NCBI RefSeq assembly: GCF_003950315.1
Contig: NZ_NGJT01000002.1
Span: forward strand, 1 to 64,000
Length of the DNA: 64,000 nt
Direction: 5' to 3'
DNA from: Vagococcus bubulae
Lineage (GTDB): Bacteria > Bacillota > Bacilli > Lactobacillales > Vagococcaceae
This document shows positions 53,109-61,600 of the stretch, in pieces (the first letter of the stretch is position 1; the number at the start of each line of letters is the position of its first letter). Under the pieces are notes generated by a model that was given only the letters and a program-made list of their open reading frames with translations, did no database searches and was not told the origin of the DNA. Both the position numbers and the translations under genes were made by a program.

Positions 53109-54128
53109 ATGGAAAAAATAAAAGTAGGTATCGTTGGATTAGGGAGATTAGGAAAGGTACACGCTCACAATTTAAAAGATAAAGTAGCTAATGCCACATT
53201 GTATGCTGCATGTAGTCCAGTTTTAGAAGAGTTAGAGTATGCTAAAAATGATTTAGGTGTACAAGTTACTTATACTGATTATGAAGAGATGGTTAAAGAT
53301 GAACAACTTGATGCGATTTTTATTGTGTCACCATCAGGGTTACATTGTTCTCAAATACAACTTGGATTAAAACATGGAAAACATGTTTTTTCTGAAAAAC
53401 CAATCGGACTTAATATTGAAGAAATTAATGAAACGATTCAAGTTATTAATCAATACCCAAATCAAAAATTTATGCTTGGATTTATGCGACGCTTTGATAC
53501 GGATTATATGTATGCGAAAGAACTTGTTGATAATGGTGAACTGGGTGAATTAACGTTAGTTCGTTGTTATGGAATTGATCCAAGTGAAGGGTTAGAAAGT
53601 TTTGTTAAATTTGCTGGAGCAAGTAATAGTGGTGGCTTGTTTGCTGATATGTCAATTCATGATATTGATTTAGTTCGTTGGTTTACAGGCCAAGAAGTAA
53701 GTAAAGTTTGGGCAATAGGGAAAAATGCTGCTTATAAAGAACTCGATGAAGTGGGAGAACTTGAAACAGGGGCTGCTATGCTTCAGTTAGCTGATAATAC
53801 TATGGGAATATTAGTAGCTGGTAGAAATTGTCATCATGGGTATCATGTTGAAACAGAATTAATTGGAACAAAAGGTATGCTTCGTATAGCTCAAGTACCA
53901 GAAAAAAATCTAGTCACTATTATGAATGAACATGGCGTTGTTCGACCAACCTCACAAAATTTCCCAGAACGTTTTTCTCAAGCTTTTATTAATGAAGCAA
54001 ATGAGTTTATTGATTGCATTTTAACTGATAGACAACCTAGTATTAATGCGATTGACGGATTAGAATCGACAAAAGTAGCACTTGCTTGTAAAGAATCATA
54101 CGAAAAAAATCAACTAGTTACAATATAA
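53109..54128 (+). CDS. Gfo/Idh/MocA-family oxidoreductase, inositol 2-dehydrogenase-like
   Basis: A 339-residue NAD(P)-dependent dehydrogenase. The Rossmann motif is GIVGLGRLGKVHAHNL near residue 8. EKPIGLN near residue 96 holds the conserved Lys of the family, and DMSIHDIDLVRWF near residue 180 carries the catalytic Asp/His. It resembles IolG (myo-inositol 2-dehydrogenase), but there are no other iol genes here, so the substrate may be another sugar or polyol. RBS TGGAGGT precedes the ATG. Confidence 0.85.
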   Translation: MEKIKVGIVGLGRLGKVHAHNLKDKVANATLYAACSPVLEELEYAKNDLGVQVTYTDYEEMVKDEQLDAIFIVSPSGLHCSQIQLGLKHGKHVFSEKPIGLNIEEINETIQVINQYPNQKFMLGFMRRFDTDYMYAKELVDNGELGELTLVRCYGIDPSEGLESFVKFAGASNSGGLFADMSIHDIDLVRWFTGQEVSKVWAIGKNAAYKELDEVGELETGAAMLQLADNTMGILVAGRNCHHGYHVETELIGTKGMLRIAQVPEKNLVTIMNEHGVVRPTSQNFPERFSQAFINEANEFIDCILTDRQPSINAIDGLESTKVALACKESYEKNQLVTI

Positions 54129-54184
54129 ATACAATAAAACAACTCCCTTGGACCATAGTGTTTCAAGGGAGTTGTTTTATTGTA
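54129..54184. terminator. Bidirectional terminator with a perfect 22-bp stem
   Basis: The arm at 54129-54150 (ATACAATAAAACAACTCCC and TTG) pairs perfectly with 54163-54184 around a 12-base loop. A and T runs on both flanks let it serve the two convergent genes. Confidence 0.88.
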
Positions 54185-54185
54185 T

Positions 54186-54575
54186 TTATAATTCTCCTGT
54201 TAAAAATTGTGCTTTACCAAATGCAAAGCTCCAATCCTCATCGTCATTAACAACTAAGTTAATCATAACATCTTCTTTACGTATTCCTAACTCGTTATTC
54301 AACGTGTCAACTAAGTTATGATAAAACAATTGTTTTTGTTCAGTTGTTCTTGGTCGAGTAACTAGACTAAAAACAATCACATCTTTCGTTCTTTCAAATC
54401 CGAGACCTGTATCTAATATTTGCATCTCATATGGTTCATGTTGATTGACTATTTGGTATCTATCGCCTACAGGTGCATCAAAGGCATCTAACATTACTTT
54501 ATACGAAATATCTAAAATGGCTTGAATATCTTCTGGGGTACGACCTTTAATCATATCTATTTTCATTAATGGCAT
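54186..54575 (-). CDS. Tautomerase-superfamily protein
   Basis: A 129-residue protein of the tautomerase superfamily, close to the two-domain MSAD-like group. The start is set at ATG 54575 because it places proline directly after Met (MPLMKIDMIKGR); these enzymes use Pro1 as catalytic base once Met is removed. An in-frame ATG three codons earlier lies only 2 bases from the GGAG site. Conserved features include the AILDISYKVMLDAFDAP helix and the ILVVND-like strand VMINLVVNDDEDWSF. Reaction is not predictable. Confidence 0.82.
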   Translation of the reverse strand: MPLMKIDMIKGRTPEDIQAILDISYKVMLDAFDAPVGDRYQIVNQHEPYEMQILDTGLGFERTKDVIVFSLVTRPRTTEQKQLFYHNLVDTLNNELGIRKEDVMINLVVNDDEDWSFAFGKAQFLTGEL

Positions 54576-54837
54576 AATCTTCATTCTCCTCTTAACTTAA
54601 TAAGAAAAGTATCTCAAAATTTAACAATTAAATCAATTAAAACACCTTAAGTTAACTAAGATATGATAAGAAAGTAACTATTATTAATAGGTAACATAAA
54701 AATGAGTTTATTTTTATATAAAAAATTATATAAATGTGTTTGACACTAATATAAAATAATAGTATGATTTTTATACAAAAATAAATTAGTAAACAAGTTA
54801 AGCAATATAATTTAAAAATAAAGGAGGGGTGAACAAA

Positions 54838-55704
54838 ATGAATGTGGAACGTTTTATAGAGGCTAGACGACAAAAAGGATTATCACAGAGTGAGCTAGCA
54901 GCAGACATCTGTACCCAAGCAACCTTGAGTCGATTTGAAAATAATGCACAAGTCCCTAATTTAAAAATTCTCATTAAATTATGTGAGCGTTTGGATTTAC
55001 CACTTGGGGAACTCTTTCCAAAAGTTGGAATAAAATATACTGATGTGATTGAAACGCTAAATCAAGCAGAGTTTTTACTTATAACTAGCGAGTATGAACA
55101 ATCAAAACAATTAATCGAGACAATTGATATTTCGTTAATTGAAGAGTGTGATATTGTCTTAAGATATCGATATTTAACTGGTTTTTTAATGGTATTTCAA
55201 CATGATTCCATTACAGAAATTTTGTTTAATTTCGATCAAATATTATTAGATAATCAAGAAGAAACATCTATGATTTATCATTTATTAGCTTATACAGGGA
55301 TAGGAATGGTATTTGCCAGAGAAAAAGAAGAAGAGAAGGCAGAATTTTATTTCAATAAAGTATTAGAAAAAATATACTATTACCCAATAAAAAGTGTAGA
55401 AGATACTTGGCGTGTTTTAAATATTCTATATCAATGTGGTGAGTTTTATGCAAGTATTGGTGAGATAGAAGCAAGTAACGTGTTATTACGTTATGCCATT
55501 ACTATTTGTTCAGATAATCATGTCACCTATTATTTGGCTAGAGCAGCAGCACAATTAGCTCAAAATGCTGTTGAAGAAAAGCAGCCAATAGATGAAATAT
55601 TGGAATTGATTTACGATGCTAGAGCATATGCTAAAATTAATCGTAATGAAATTAAATTAAAAGAACTAAACGAATTAGAGCAAACTATAAAGAATGGATT
55701 GTGA
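54838..55704 (+). CDS. XRE-HTH regulator with TPR-like domain (Rgg/PlcR type)
   Basis: A 288-residue protein. An XRE HTH (about residues 4-60: RRQKGLSQSELAADICTQATLSRFENN) is followed by five to six TPR-like helical pairs to residue 285. Rgg and PlcR regulators of this layout bind short peptides, though others do not. Start ATG 54838 follows AAGGAGGGG by 9 bases; the GTG at 54829 lies within that site. It stands 4 bases before apbE, so it is the first gene of the flavin operon and may control it. No peptide gene was recognised next to it. Confidence 0.85.
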   Translation: MNVERFIEARRQKGLSQSELAADICTQATLSRFENNAQVPNLKILIKLCERLDLPLGELFPKVGIKYTDVIETLNQAEFLLITSEYEQSKQLIETIDISLIEECDIVLRYRYLTGFLMVFQHDSITEILFNFDQILLDNQEETSMIYHLLAYTGIGMVFAREKEEEKAEFYFNKVLEKIYYYPIKSVEDTWRVLNILYQCGEFYASIGEIEASNVLLRYAITICSDNHVTYYLARAAAQLAQNAVEEKQPIDEILELIYDARAYAKINRNEIKLKELNELEQTIKNGL

Positions 55705-55707
55705 AAG

Positions 55708-56637
55708 ATGGTAAAAACACATGCAACACAAATAAGGTTAATGGGGACAGTGATTGATATCAAAGTCTCAGCAGTTAATGCGAAAAAGATTGTTCGAAAA
55801 ACTGTGGATAAATTGGTGTATTATGAAAAAATGTTTAGTGCTAATCGAGAGGATTCAGAGCTAATGGCAATTAACCTTGCTGCAGGAGAGCATCCTGTTG
55901 TGGTTTCTAATGAGTTGTTTGAGTTGATTCGTATTGGAAAATATCATAGCTGCCAAAAAAATAGTTTTTTAAATATTGCGATTGGACCACTAGTTAAAAG
56001 TTGGAAAATTGGCTTTTCAGGGGCAAAAGTCCCATTGAAAACAGATATCGAGTCTTTATTAGCCATAACGAATCCAGAGAAAATTAAATTGAATGACGAA
56101 AAAAAATCTGTTTATTTAGAACAAAAAGGAATGTTCATTGATTTAGGTGCTCTAGCTAAAGGATACATATCAGATAGGATTGTTGATTATTATAAACGTC
56201 AACAAATAGAATCAGCTATTTTAAATTTAGGGGGCAATGTAATTGTATATGGAGAAGCGCCTCATAAAGATGGTTATTTTAGGGTGGGAATTCAAAATCC
56301 TAGAGAGCCTAGATCAAAATGTTTAGCAGGAGTGAAAGCTAAAAATCAATCCGTGGTCACATCAGGAATTTATGAACGAGTATTAAAAGTCGGTGATGAG
56401 ACGTATCATCATATTATTAATCCTAAGACGGGCTATCCTGTTGAAACGGATGTAGCAAGTTTAACCATCATTTCCCATTTGTCTGTAGATGGTGAGATAT
56501 GGACAACTCGTTTGTTTGGGAAAAATAGTCAAGAAATAGTAGATGAGGTCAATCAATTACCAGAGATTGAGTGTATTGTCATAGATAAAGAAAACCAGTT
56601 GTATTATTCAATAGGGATTCAATCAAATTTAATATAA
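55708..56637 (+). CDS. apbE: FAD:protein FMN transferase (ApbE family), cytoplasmic
   Basis: A 309-residue ApbE enzyme that moves FMN from FAD to a Thr or Ser in a Dxx(S/T)GA(S/T) motif. Visible are FSANREDSELMAIN near residue 44, IDLGALAKGYISD near residue 147, NLGGNV near residue 175, and HHIINPKTGYPVETDV near residue 234. It has no signal peptide or lipobox: it starts MVKTHATQIRLMGTVIDI, so it acts in the cytoplasm, unlike the exported Gram-positive enzymes that serve lipoproteins. The likely client is the protein encoded two genes on (57278-58477), which ends in such a motif. Confidence 0.9.
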   Translation: MVKTHATQIRLMGTVIDIKVSAVNAKKIVRKTVDKLVYYEKMFSANREDSELMAINLAAGEHPVVVSNELFELIRIGKYHSCQKNSFLNIAIGPLVKSWKIGFSGAKVPLKTDIESLLAITNPEKIKLNDEKKSVYLEQKGMFIDLGALAKGYISDRIVDYYKRQQIESAILNLGGNVIVYGEAPHKDGYFRVGIQNPREPRSKCLAGVKAKNQSVVTSGIYERVLKVGDETYHHIINPKTGYPVETDVASLTIISHLSVDGEIWTTRLFGKNSQEIVDEVNQLPEIECIVIDKENQLYYSIGIQSNLI

Positions 56638-56655
56638 AAGAGAGGGCGAGTTTTA

Positions 56656-57264
56656 ATGGAGAAATATGTAGCAATTGTTGGAACGAATTCAGAAGAATCA
56701 ACAAATAGAAAATTATTACACTTTATGAAAGATTATTTTGGTCGAGAGGTTGACATAGACATCATCGAAATTAAAGATTTTCCTGTGTTCAATAAACCGG
56801 ATAATAGTGAGTTGCCGATCATTGTTAAAGAAGTTGCAGAAAAAATTGAATCAGCAGATGGTGTGATTATCAGTACACCTGAGTACAATCATGCTGTACC
56901 GGCTGCCTTGATGAATGCATTAAATTGGTTGTCTTATCATACCTATCCTTTTGTTGATAAACCAGTGATGGTAACAGGGGCATCATATGGGACACTAGGC
57001 TCTTCAAGAGCTCAATTACATTTGAAGCAAATGCTAGACTCACCGGAATTGAAGGCGAGAATTATGCCAAGTTCAGACTTTTTATTGAGTCATTCACTTC
57101 AAGCTTTTGATGAAGAAGGACAATTAATCGATGAAGAACAAATTCAAAAATTACATGCTTTATTTAATGATTTTAGACATTTTGTGGCTATGACGAATCA
57201 GTTAATGAGTGCACATAAACAAAATAAACAAGAAGCAAAAGATTTTTCTTGGGAAACGATTTAA
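56656..57264 (+). CDS. NAD(P)H-dependent FMN reductase-like protein
   Basis: A 202-residue flavodoxin-fold reductase. The flavin phosphate loop is [12 protein letters not shown] near residue 9, and the isoalloxazine-side loops are [20 protein letters not shown] near residue 75 and [16 protein letters not shown] near residue 109. It belongs to the NADPH-dependent FMN reductase family (ArsH/AzoR-type small reductases). It lies 18 bases after apbE and just ahead of a longer paralogue. It likely reduces free flavin or a quinone-like substrate. Confidence 0.9.
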   Translation: MEKYVAIVGTNSEESTNRKLLHFMKDYFGREVDIDIIEIKDFPVFNKPDNSELPIIVKEVAEKIESADGVIISTPEYNHAVPAALMNALNWLSYHTYPFVDKPVMVTGASYGTLGSSRAQLHLKQMLDSPELKARIMPSSDFLLSHSLQAFDEEGQLIDEEQIQKLHALFNDFRHFVAMTNQLMSAHKQNKQEAKDFSWETI

Positions 57265-57277
57265 GGAGGATATGAAA

Positions 57278-58477
57278 ATGAAATTAGTCGGAATCGTCGG
57301 ATCAAACGCTGAACAATCTTATAACCGATTATTATTACAATATATTCAAAAACAATTTTCAAATCAATTTGATTTAGAATTAATTGAAATTAAGGATGTT
57401 CCATTATTTAATCAAAGTGATGATCAAACAAACACGCCAATTATTCAATCAATTAATCGAAAAATAAAGCAAGCAGATGGCGTGATTATTGCAACACCTG
57501 AACACAATCACACGATTCCAGCCAGTCTTAAAAGTGTATTGGAGTGGTTATCGTTTAAGATTCATCCTTTAGAAAATAAACCAGTTATGATTATTGGTGC
57601 CTCTTATTATGATCAAGGTTCTTCAAGAGCGCAACTTCATTTACGTCAAATACTAGATGCACCTGGCGTTCATGCATTGGTTATGCCAGGTAATGAATTT
57701 TTGCTTGGAAAAGTACGTGATGCATTTGATGATGAAAATAATTTAAAAGATGAGAAAACAATAGAATTTTTAGGGAGTGTATTAGATAAATTTATTCGAT
57801 TTATTGAAGTTGTTTCAGCATTAGAAGGACCGAAAACTCCCGTTATGGAGCCAGAAGATTTATATTGCAATTCTTCTATAGAAACAACGATTGATGGTGT
57901 TGATAAAGGAGCAGATGACTGGGTAGAACAGGCATCAGAAAAAGTAAACGCAGTTGAAGGACAGACATATGTGAAGTTAAATCGTGGCGTTTTAACAGTC
58001 GATCAGATTAACTATTTCTTATCATCTATGCCAATGGAAATAACCTATGCCGACGATAATAATCAATTTTTATATTATAATTATACAAAAGAAGATAAAG
58101 AGATGCTGGCTTCAAGACATCCTAGTCAGGTCGGAAATCCTCTAGCATATTGTCATCCTGAAAAAGCATTAAAAGGTGTTAATTGGGTGATTCAACAATT
58201 ACGTTCTGGCGCTCAAGATTGTGTGAGAGTCCATGTTCCTACTCATGGACCGGACAAATTTGTTGTACATAATTATCAAGCCATTCATGATGATGCTGGA
58301 AATTATGCCGGGATTAATGAGTACATTTTAGATTTTAAACCTATTGTTGATTGGTACTTACAACAAACAGGGCAAACACTTACTCCGGGAACAGATGCAG
58401 TCAGCGGGGCATCTGAATCAACCTCTCATAGTGAATCAGAGAATGATGCGGTATCAAGTGCGTCAGTAACAGAATAA
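57278..58477 (+). CDS. FMN reductase-like / PAS fusion ending in a flavinylation motif
   Basis: A 399-residue fusion. Residues 1-190 are a second NAD(P)H-FMN reductase-like domain, closely related to the preceding gene product ([16 protein letters not shown]). Residues about 200-360 resemble the PAS domain of DUF438 proteins, including a CHPEKA motif near residue 295. The tail carries Asp373 to Ser379, DAVSGAS, matching the Dxx(S/T)GA(S/T) motif where ApbE attaches FMN, followed by a Ser-rich end. There is no signal peptide. With the cytoplasmic ApbE upstream, the tail is probably flavinylated in the cytoplasm and could pass electrons from the reductase domain onward. Start ATG 57278 has AAGGAGGA 7 bases upstream. 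Confidence 0.85.
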   Translation: MKLVGIVGSNAEQSYNRLLLQYIQKQFSNQFDLELIEIKDVPLFNQSDDQTNTPIIQSINRKIKQADGVIIATPEHNHTIPASLKSVLEWLSFKIHPLENKPVMIIGASYYDQGSSRAQLHLRQILDAPGVHALVMPGNEFLLGKVRDAFDDENNLKDEKTIEFLGSVLDKFIRFIEVVSALEGPKTPVMEPEDLYCNSSIETTIDGVDKGADDWVEQASEKVNAVEGQTYVKLNRGVLTVDQINYFLSSMPMEITYADDNNQFLYYNYTKEDKEMLASRHPSQVGNPLAYCHPEKALKGVNWVIQQLRSGAQDCVRVHVPTHGPDKFVVHNYQAIHDDAGNYAGINEYILDFKPIVDWYLQQTGQTLTPGTDAVSGASESTSHSESENDAVSSASVTE

Positions 58478-58486
58478 TAATAGACT

Positions 58487-58523
58487 AAAAATGACCAAAT
58501 TGTGTGATGTTGGTCATTTTTTG
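58487..58523 (+). terminator. Intrinsic terminator after the flavin operon
   Basis: AAAAATGACCAA and TTGGTCATTTTT pair around an 11-base loop, followed by T. Confidence 0.82.
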
Positions 58524-58570
58524 TTCGTAAATAGTAAAGTATCTAGTATAAATACCTAAAACCTATTGAA

Positions 58571-58602
58571 AATGAGAAAAAAGTTCATCATAATGAGAAA
58601 AA
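58571..58602 (+). promoter_or_regulatory. Direct repeats of AATGAGAAAAA ahead of the LPKTG protease gene
   Basis: AATGAGAAAAA occurs at 58571-58581 and 58592-58602, 21 bases apart (two helical turns), with an inverted ATTCTCATT at 58623-58631. The same 11-mer stands upstream of the other LPKTG protein at 22595-22605. This suggests a shared regulator, possibly the Mga-like protein; that is inference. Confidence 0.45.
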
Positions 58603-58667
58603 CTTAATAAAAAATAAACAATATTCTCATTGTATTATTGTTATTAAATAATAAAAGGGGTAGGTAA

Positions 58668-61600
58668 ATGAAAAAGTCGGTTGTTAAAAAATCTGCAGTA
58701 CTTGTGAGTAGCTTATTATTATTGTCCACGCCAATCTTAAATGCAACAGTTGTATTGGCGCAAGAAAATGAGAAAACTAGCGACAAAAAATCAGGGAAAA
58801 AGCAGATAGAAGAGAGTTTGAAGAAGTATTTATTGGAGGAAAATGCTTCTGCAAATAAAGCGTATTCTAAAGACTTTTACGCTAGAGTCAATGAACAATT
58901 AAAAAAAGATGGATTAATACAGGAAAAATCATCAGAAACAAAAGTCGATAATAGTCAGCGTATTAGAGTATTAATTCAACTTGATAAAGAAGTAGCTGTT
59001 AATCATGTTGATTTACCAACAGGATCTAAGTCTTCTGTTCAATCAATTGAAAAAGCAACGGAAAAAGTAGTAAAAAAACAATCGTCTTTAAAAAATAAAA
59101 TTGAAAAAATATCCGGCTCACAAGCTAAACGATCGTTTGGTTATTTATTAAATGGTTTTTCAATTGATGTCAAAGTAGGCGATATTGAAAAAATTGAAGC
59201 GTTACAAGGTGTCATTTCAGTCACACCAGCACAAGTTTTTTATCCAACAGATACGCATGCGAATGCTATTGCTGAAGTTCAAAAGGTCTGGGAAGAAAGA
59301 AAACTTCATGGTGAGGGAATGGTCATCTCAATCATTGATAGTGGGATTGATCCGAGTCATAAAGATTTGTTTTTGTCTAACCCAGAGAGTGGAACGTTAA
59401 CAAAGGATAGTGTTAACAAAATGGATAAGGGCTCTTATTTTAGTGAAAAAGTTCCATTTGGTTATAACTACGCAGACGGCAGTGATGATATCGTCGATGT
59501 GGGTGATGCAGGGATGCATGGACAACACGTTGCAGGAATCGCTGCATCAAATGGTGACGTAAAAGGAGTGGCACCAGAAGCACAGTTACTTGCGATGAAA
59601 GTTTTTTCAAATAATAAAAACATTCGTGGGTGTTACAGTGATGATGTCATTGCTGCGATTGAGGATTCTGTCAAATTAGGAGCAGATGTTATTAACATGA
59701 GTTTGGGTTCTGTTAGTGCTAACACCGATCCAGAAGATCCGCAAAATCAAGCCATTAAACGAGCGAGTGATGTGGGAGTTATTTCAGTTATTTCTGCTGG
59801 GAATAACAGTGTTAGTGGAACAAATGACATGCATGATACACCAAAAAATTTACTTGATACATCAGATATGAGTACTGTTGGAAGTCCTGGTGTAACAACA
59901 GAGGCATTAACAGTTGCTTCATCTGAAAATTCGATTGTGACAATGGAAACGCTATATGATAAATTAGGACATGCTGTTTTCAATTCAGTACCTGAACTAA
60001 CAGATGGATCTACCACTATTTTTAGTAAAGTAGAAACAAATTATGATGTGTTAAATAGTGAGCGTCAATTAGTTGACGTAGGTCTTGGACGAAAAGAAGA
60101 CTACACAGACGATATTAAGAAAGCACTTAAAGGAAATATCGCTTTAATTAAACGTGGGGAAATTTCTTTTACCAATAAAGCAAGATTAGCTAAAGAAAAT
60201 GGAGCTGTTGCTGCTTTTATCTATAATAATACAGATGGTGTTGTTCAAATGTCTCTAGAAGATGCTGAATATCCAACGATTGGTCTATCAGATGTGGATG
60301 GAGAGATATTGCTTCAAGTCGCTAAAGATAAAAAACCTGTTGCTTTTACGCTTGGTAAGGCGGAAGTTGATAACAAAATGTATGGTAAAATGTCTGATTT
60401 TAGCTCATGGGGACCAACACCCGAATTGAATTTTAAACCAGAAATTTCAGCACCTGGTGGAAATATCTATTCATTAGCTAATGGTAATAAATACCAGACA
60501 ATGAGCGGAACAAGTATGGCATCACCATTTGTTGCAGGGTCACAGGCATTGATTTTACAAGCAATTAAAGAGAAAAAAATAAATTTAAGTGGAAAAGAAT
60601 TAGTGAAATTTGCAAAAGACTCAGCTATCAGTACCTCTGTGCCAATGTTTGATGTGGCACATACGAAGGAAATTATTTCACCTAGACGTCAAGGTGCTGG
60701 TGAAATAAACGTGGCTTCAGCTATTGAAAATGAAGTGAGTCTTCATTACACACCAACTAAAGATTCAACCATTGCATTAAAAGAAATTGGCCGCTCAACA
60801 ACTATCAATGTCACATTAACAAATCATGGAGATAAAGAAAAAGAGTTTACGGTTAATGATTTTGGTGGTGTATACACTCAAGCAACAGATGCTAATAAAG
60901 AAATCTATGATACAAAGATTGAAAAAGCATCTCTGTCAACGGATAAACAAACCATTAAACTTGCAGCTGGAGAAAGTAAAGAAGTAGTATTCCAGTTAAG
61001 TTTACCTTACTCTTTTGAAGAGCAACAATTCGTGGAAGGATTTATTGGTTTTGATGGAGTAGATACACCAAATCTTGTGATACCTTACATGGGATTTTTT
61101 GGTAAATACTCAACTGGAAATACAATTGATCCGTTAATTTACCAAGATGGACATAGTGCTCCTACTGCGTCAGGTTTTCTAGCAAGTAATAATAATTTTA
61201 TTTTAGGAATGCTTAAAGATGATCAAGGTCAATCAGTTGTTTCTCCTGATGCGATGGCCATCTCTCCTCAAAATGAAGATAACATTCAAGATTACAGTAT
61301 TCCTTATCTATTTTTCAATCGTAATTTTGCTAAAGCGACTTATGATATTGTAGATGATAAAGGGGAAACGATAAAAGAGTTATATATTGCTAAAAATGGA
61401 CGAAAAGATTTTTACAATACAAGTTCTGGAAAATGGACAACTCATGTCGTATCTCAAGCAAAATGGTCAGGAACTCAATACGATAAAAAATCAGGAAAAG
61501 AAGAGGTAGTTCCAGATGGTCGTTATCAATATAAAGTTACGGTATCATCACAAAATGATAATTCCGATCAAGTAACGTATATCCCTGTCACAGTCGATAA

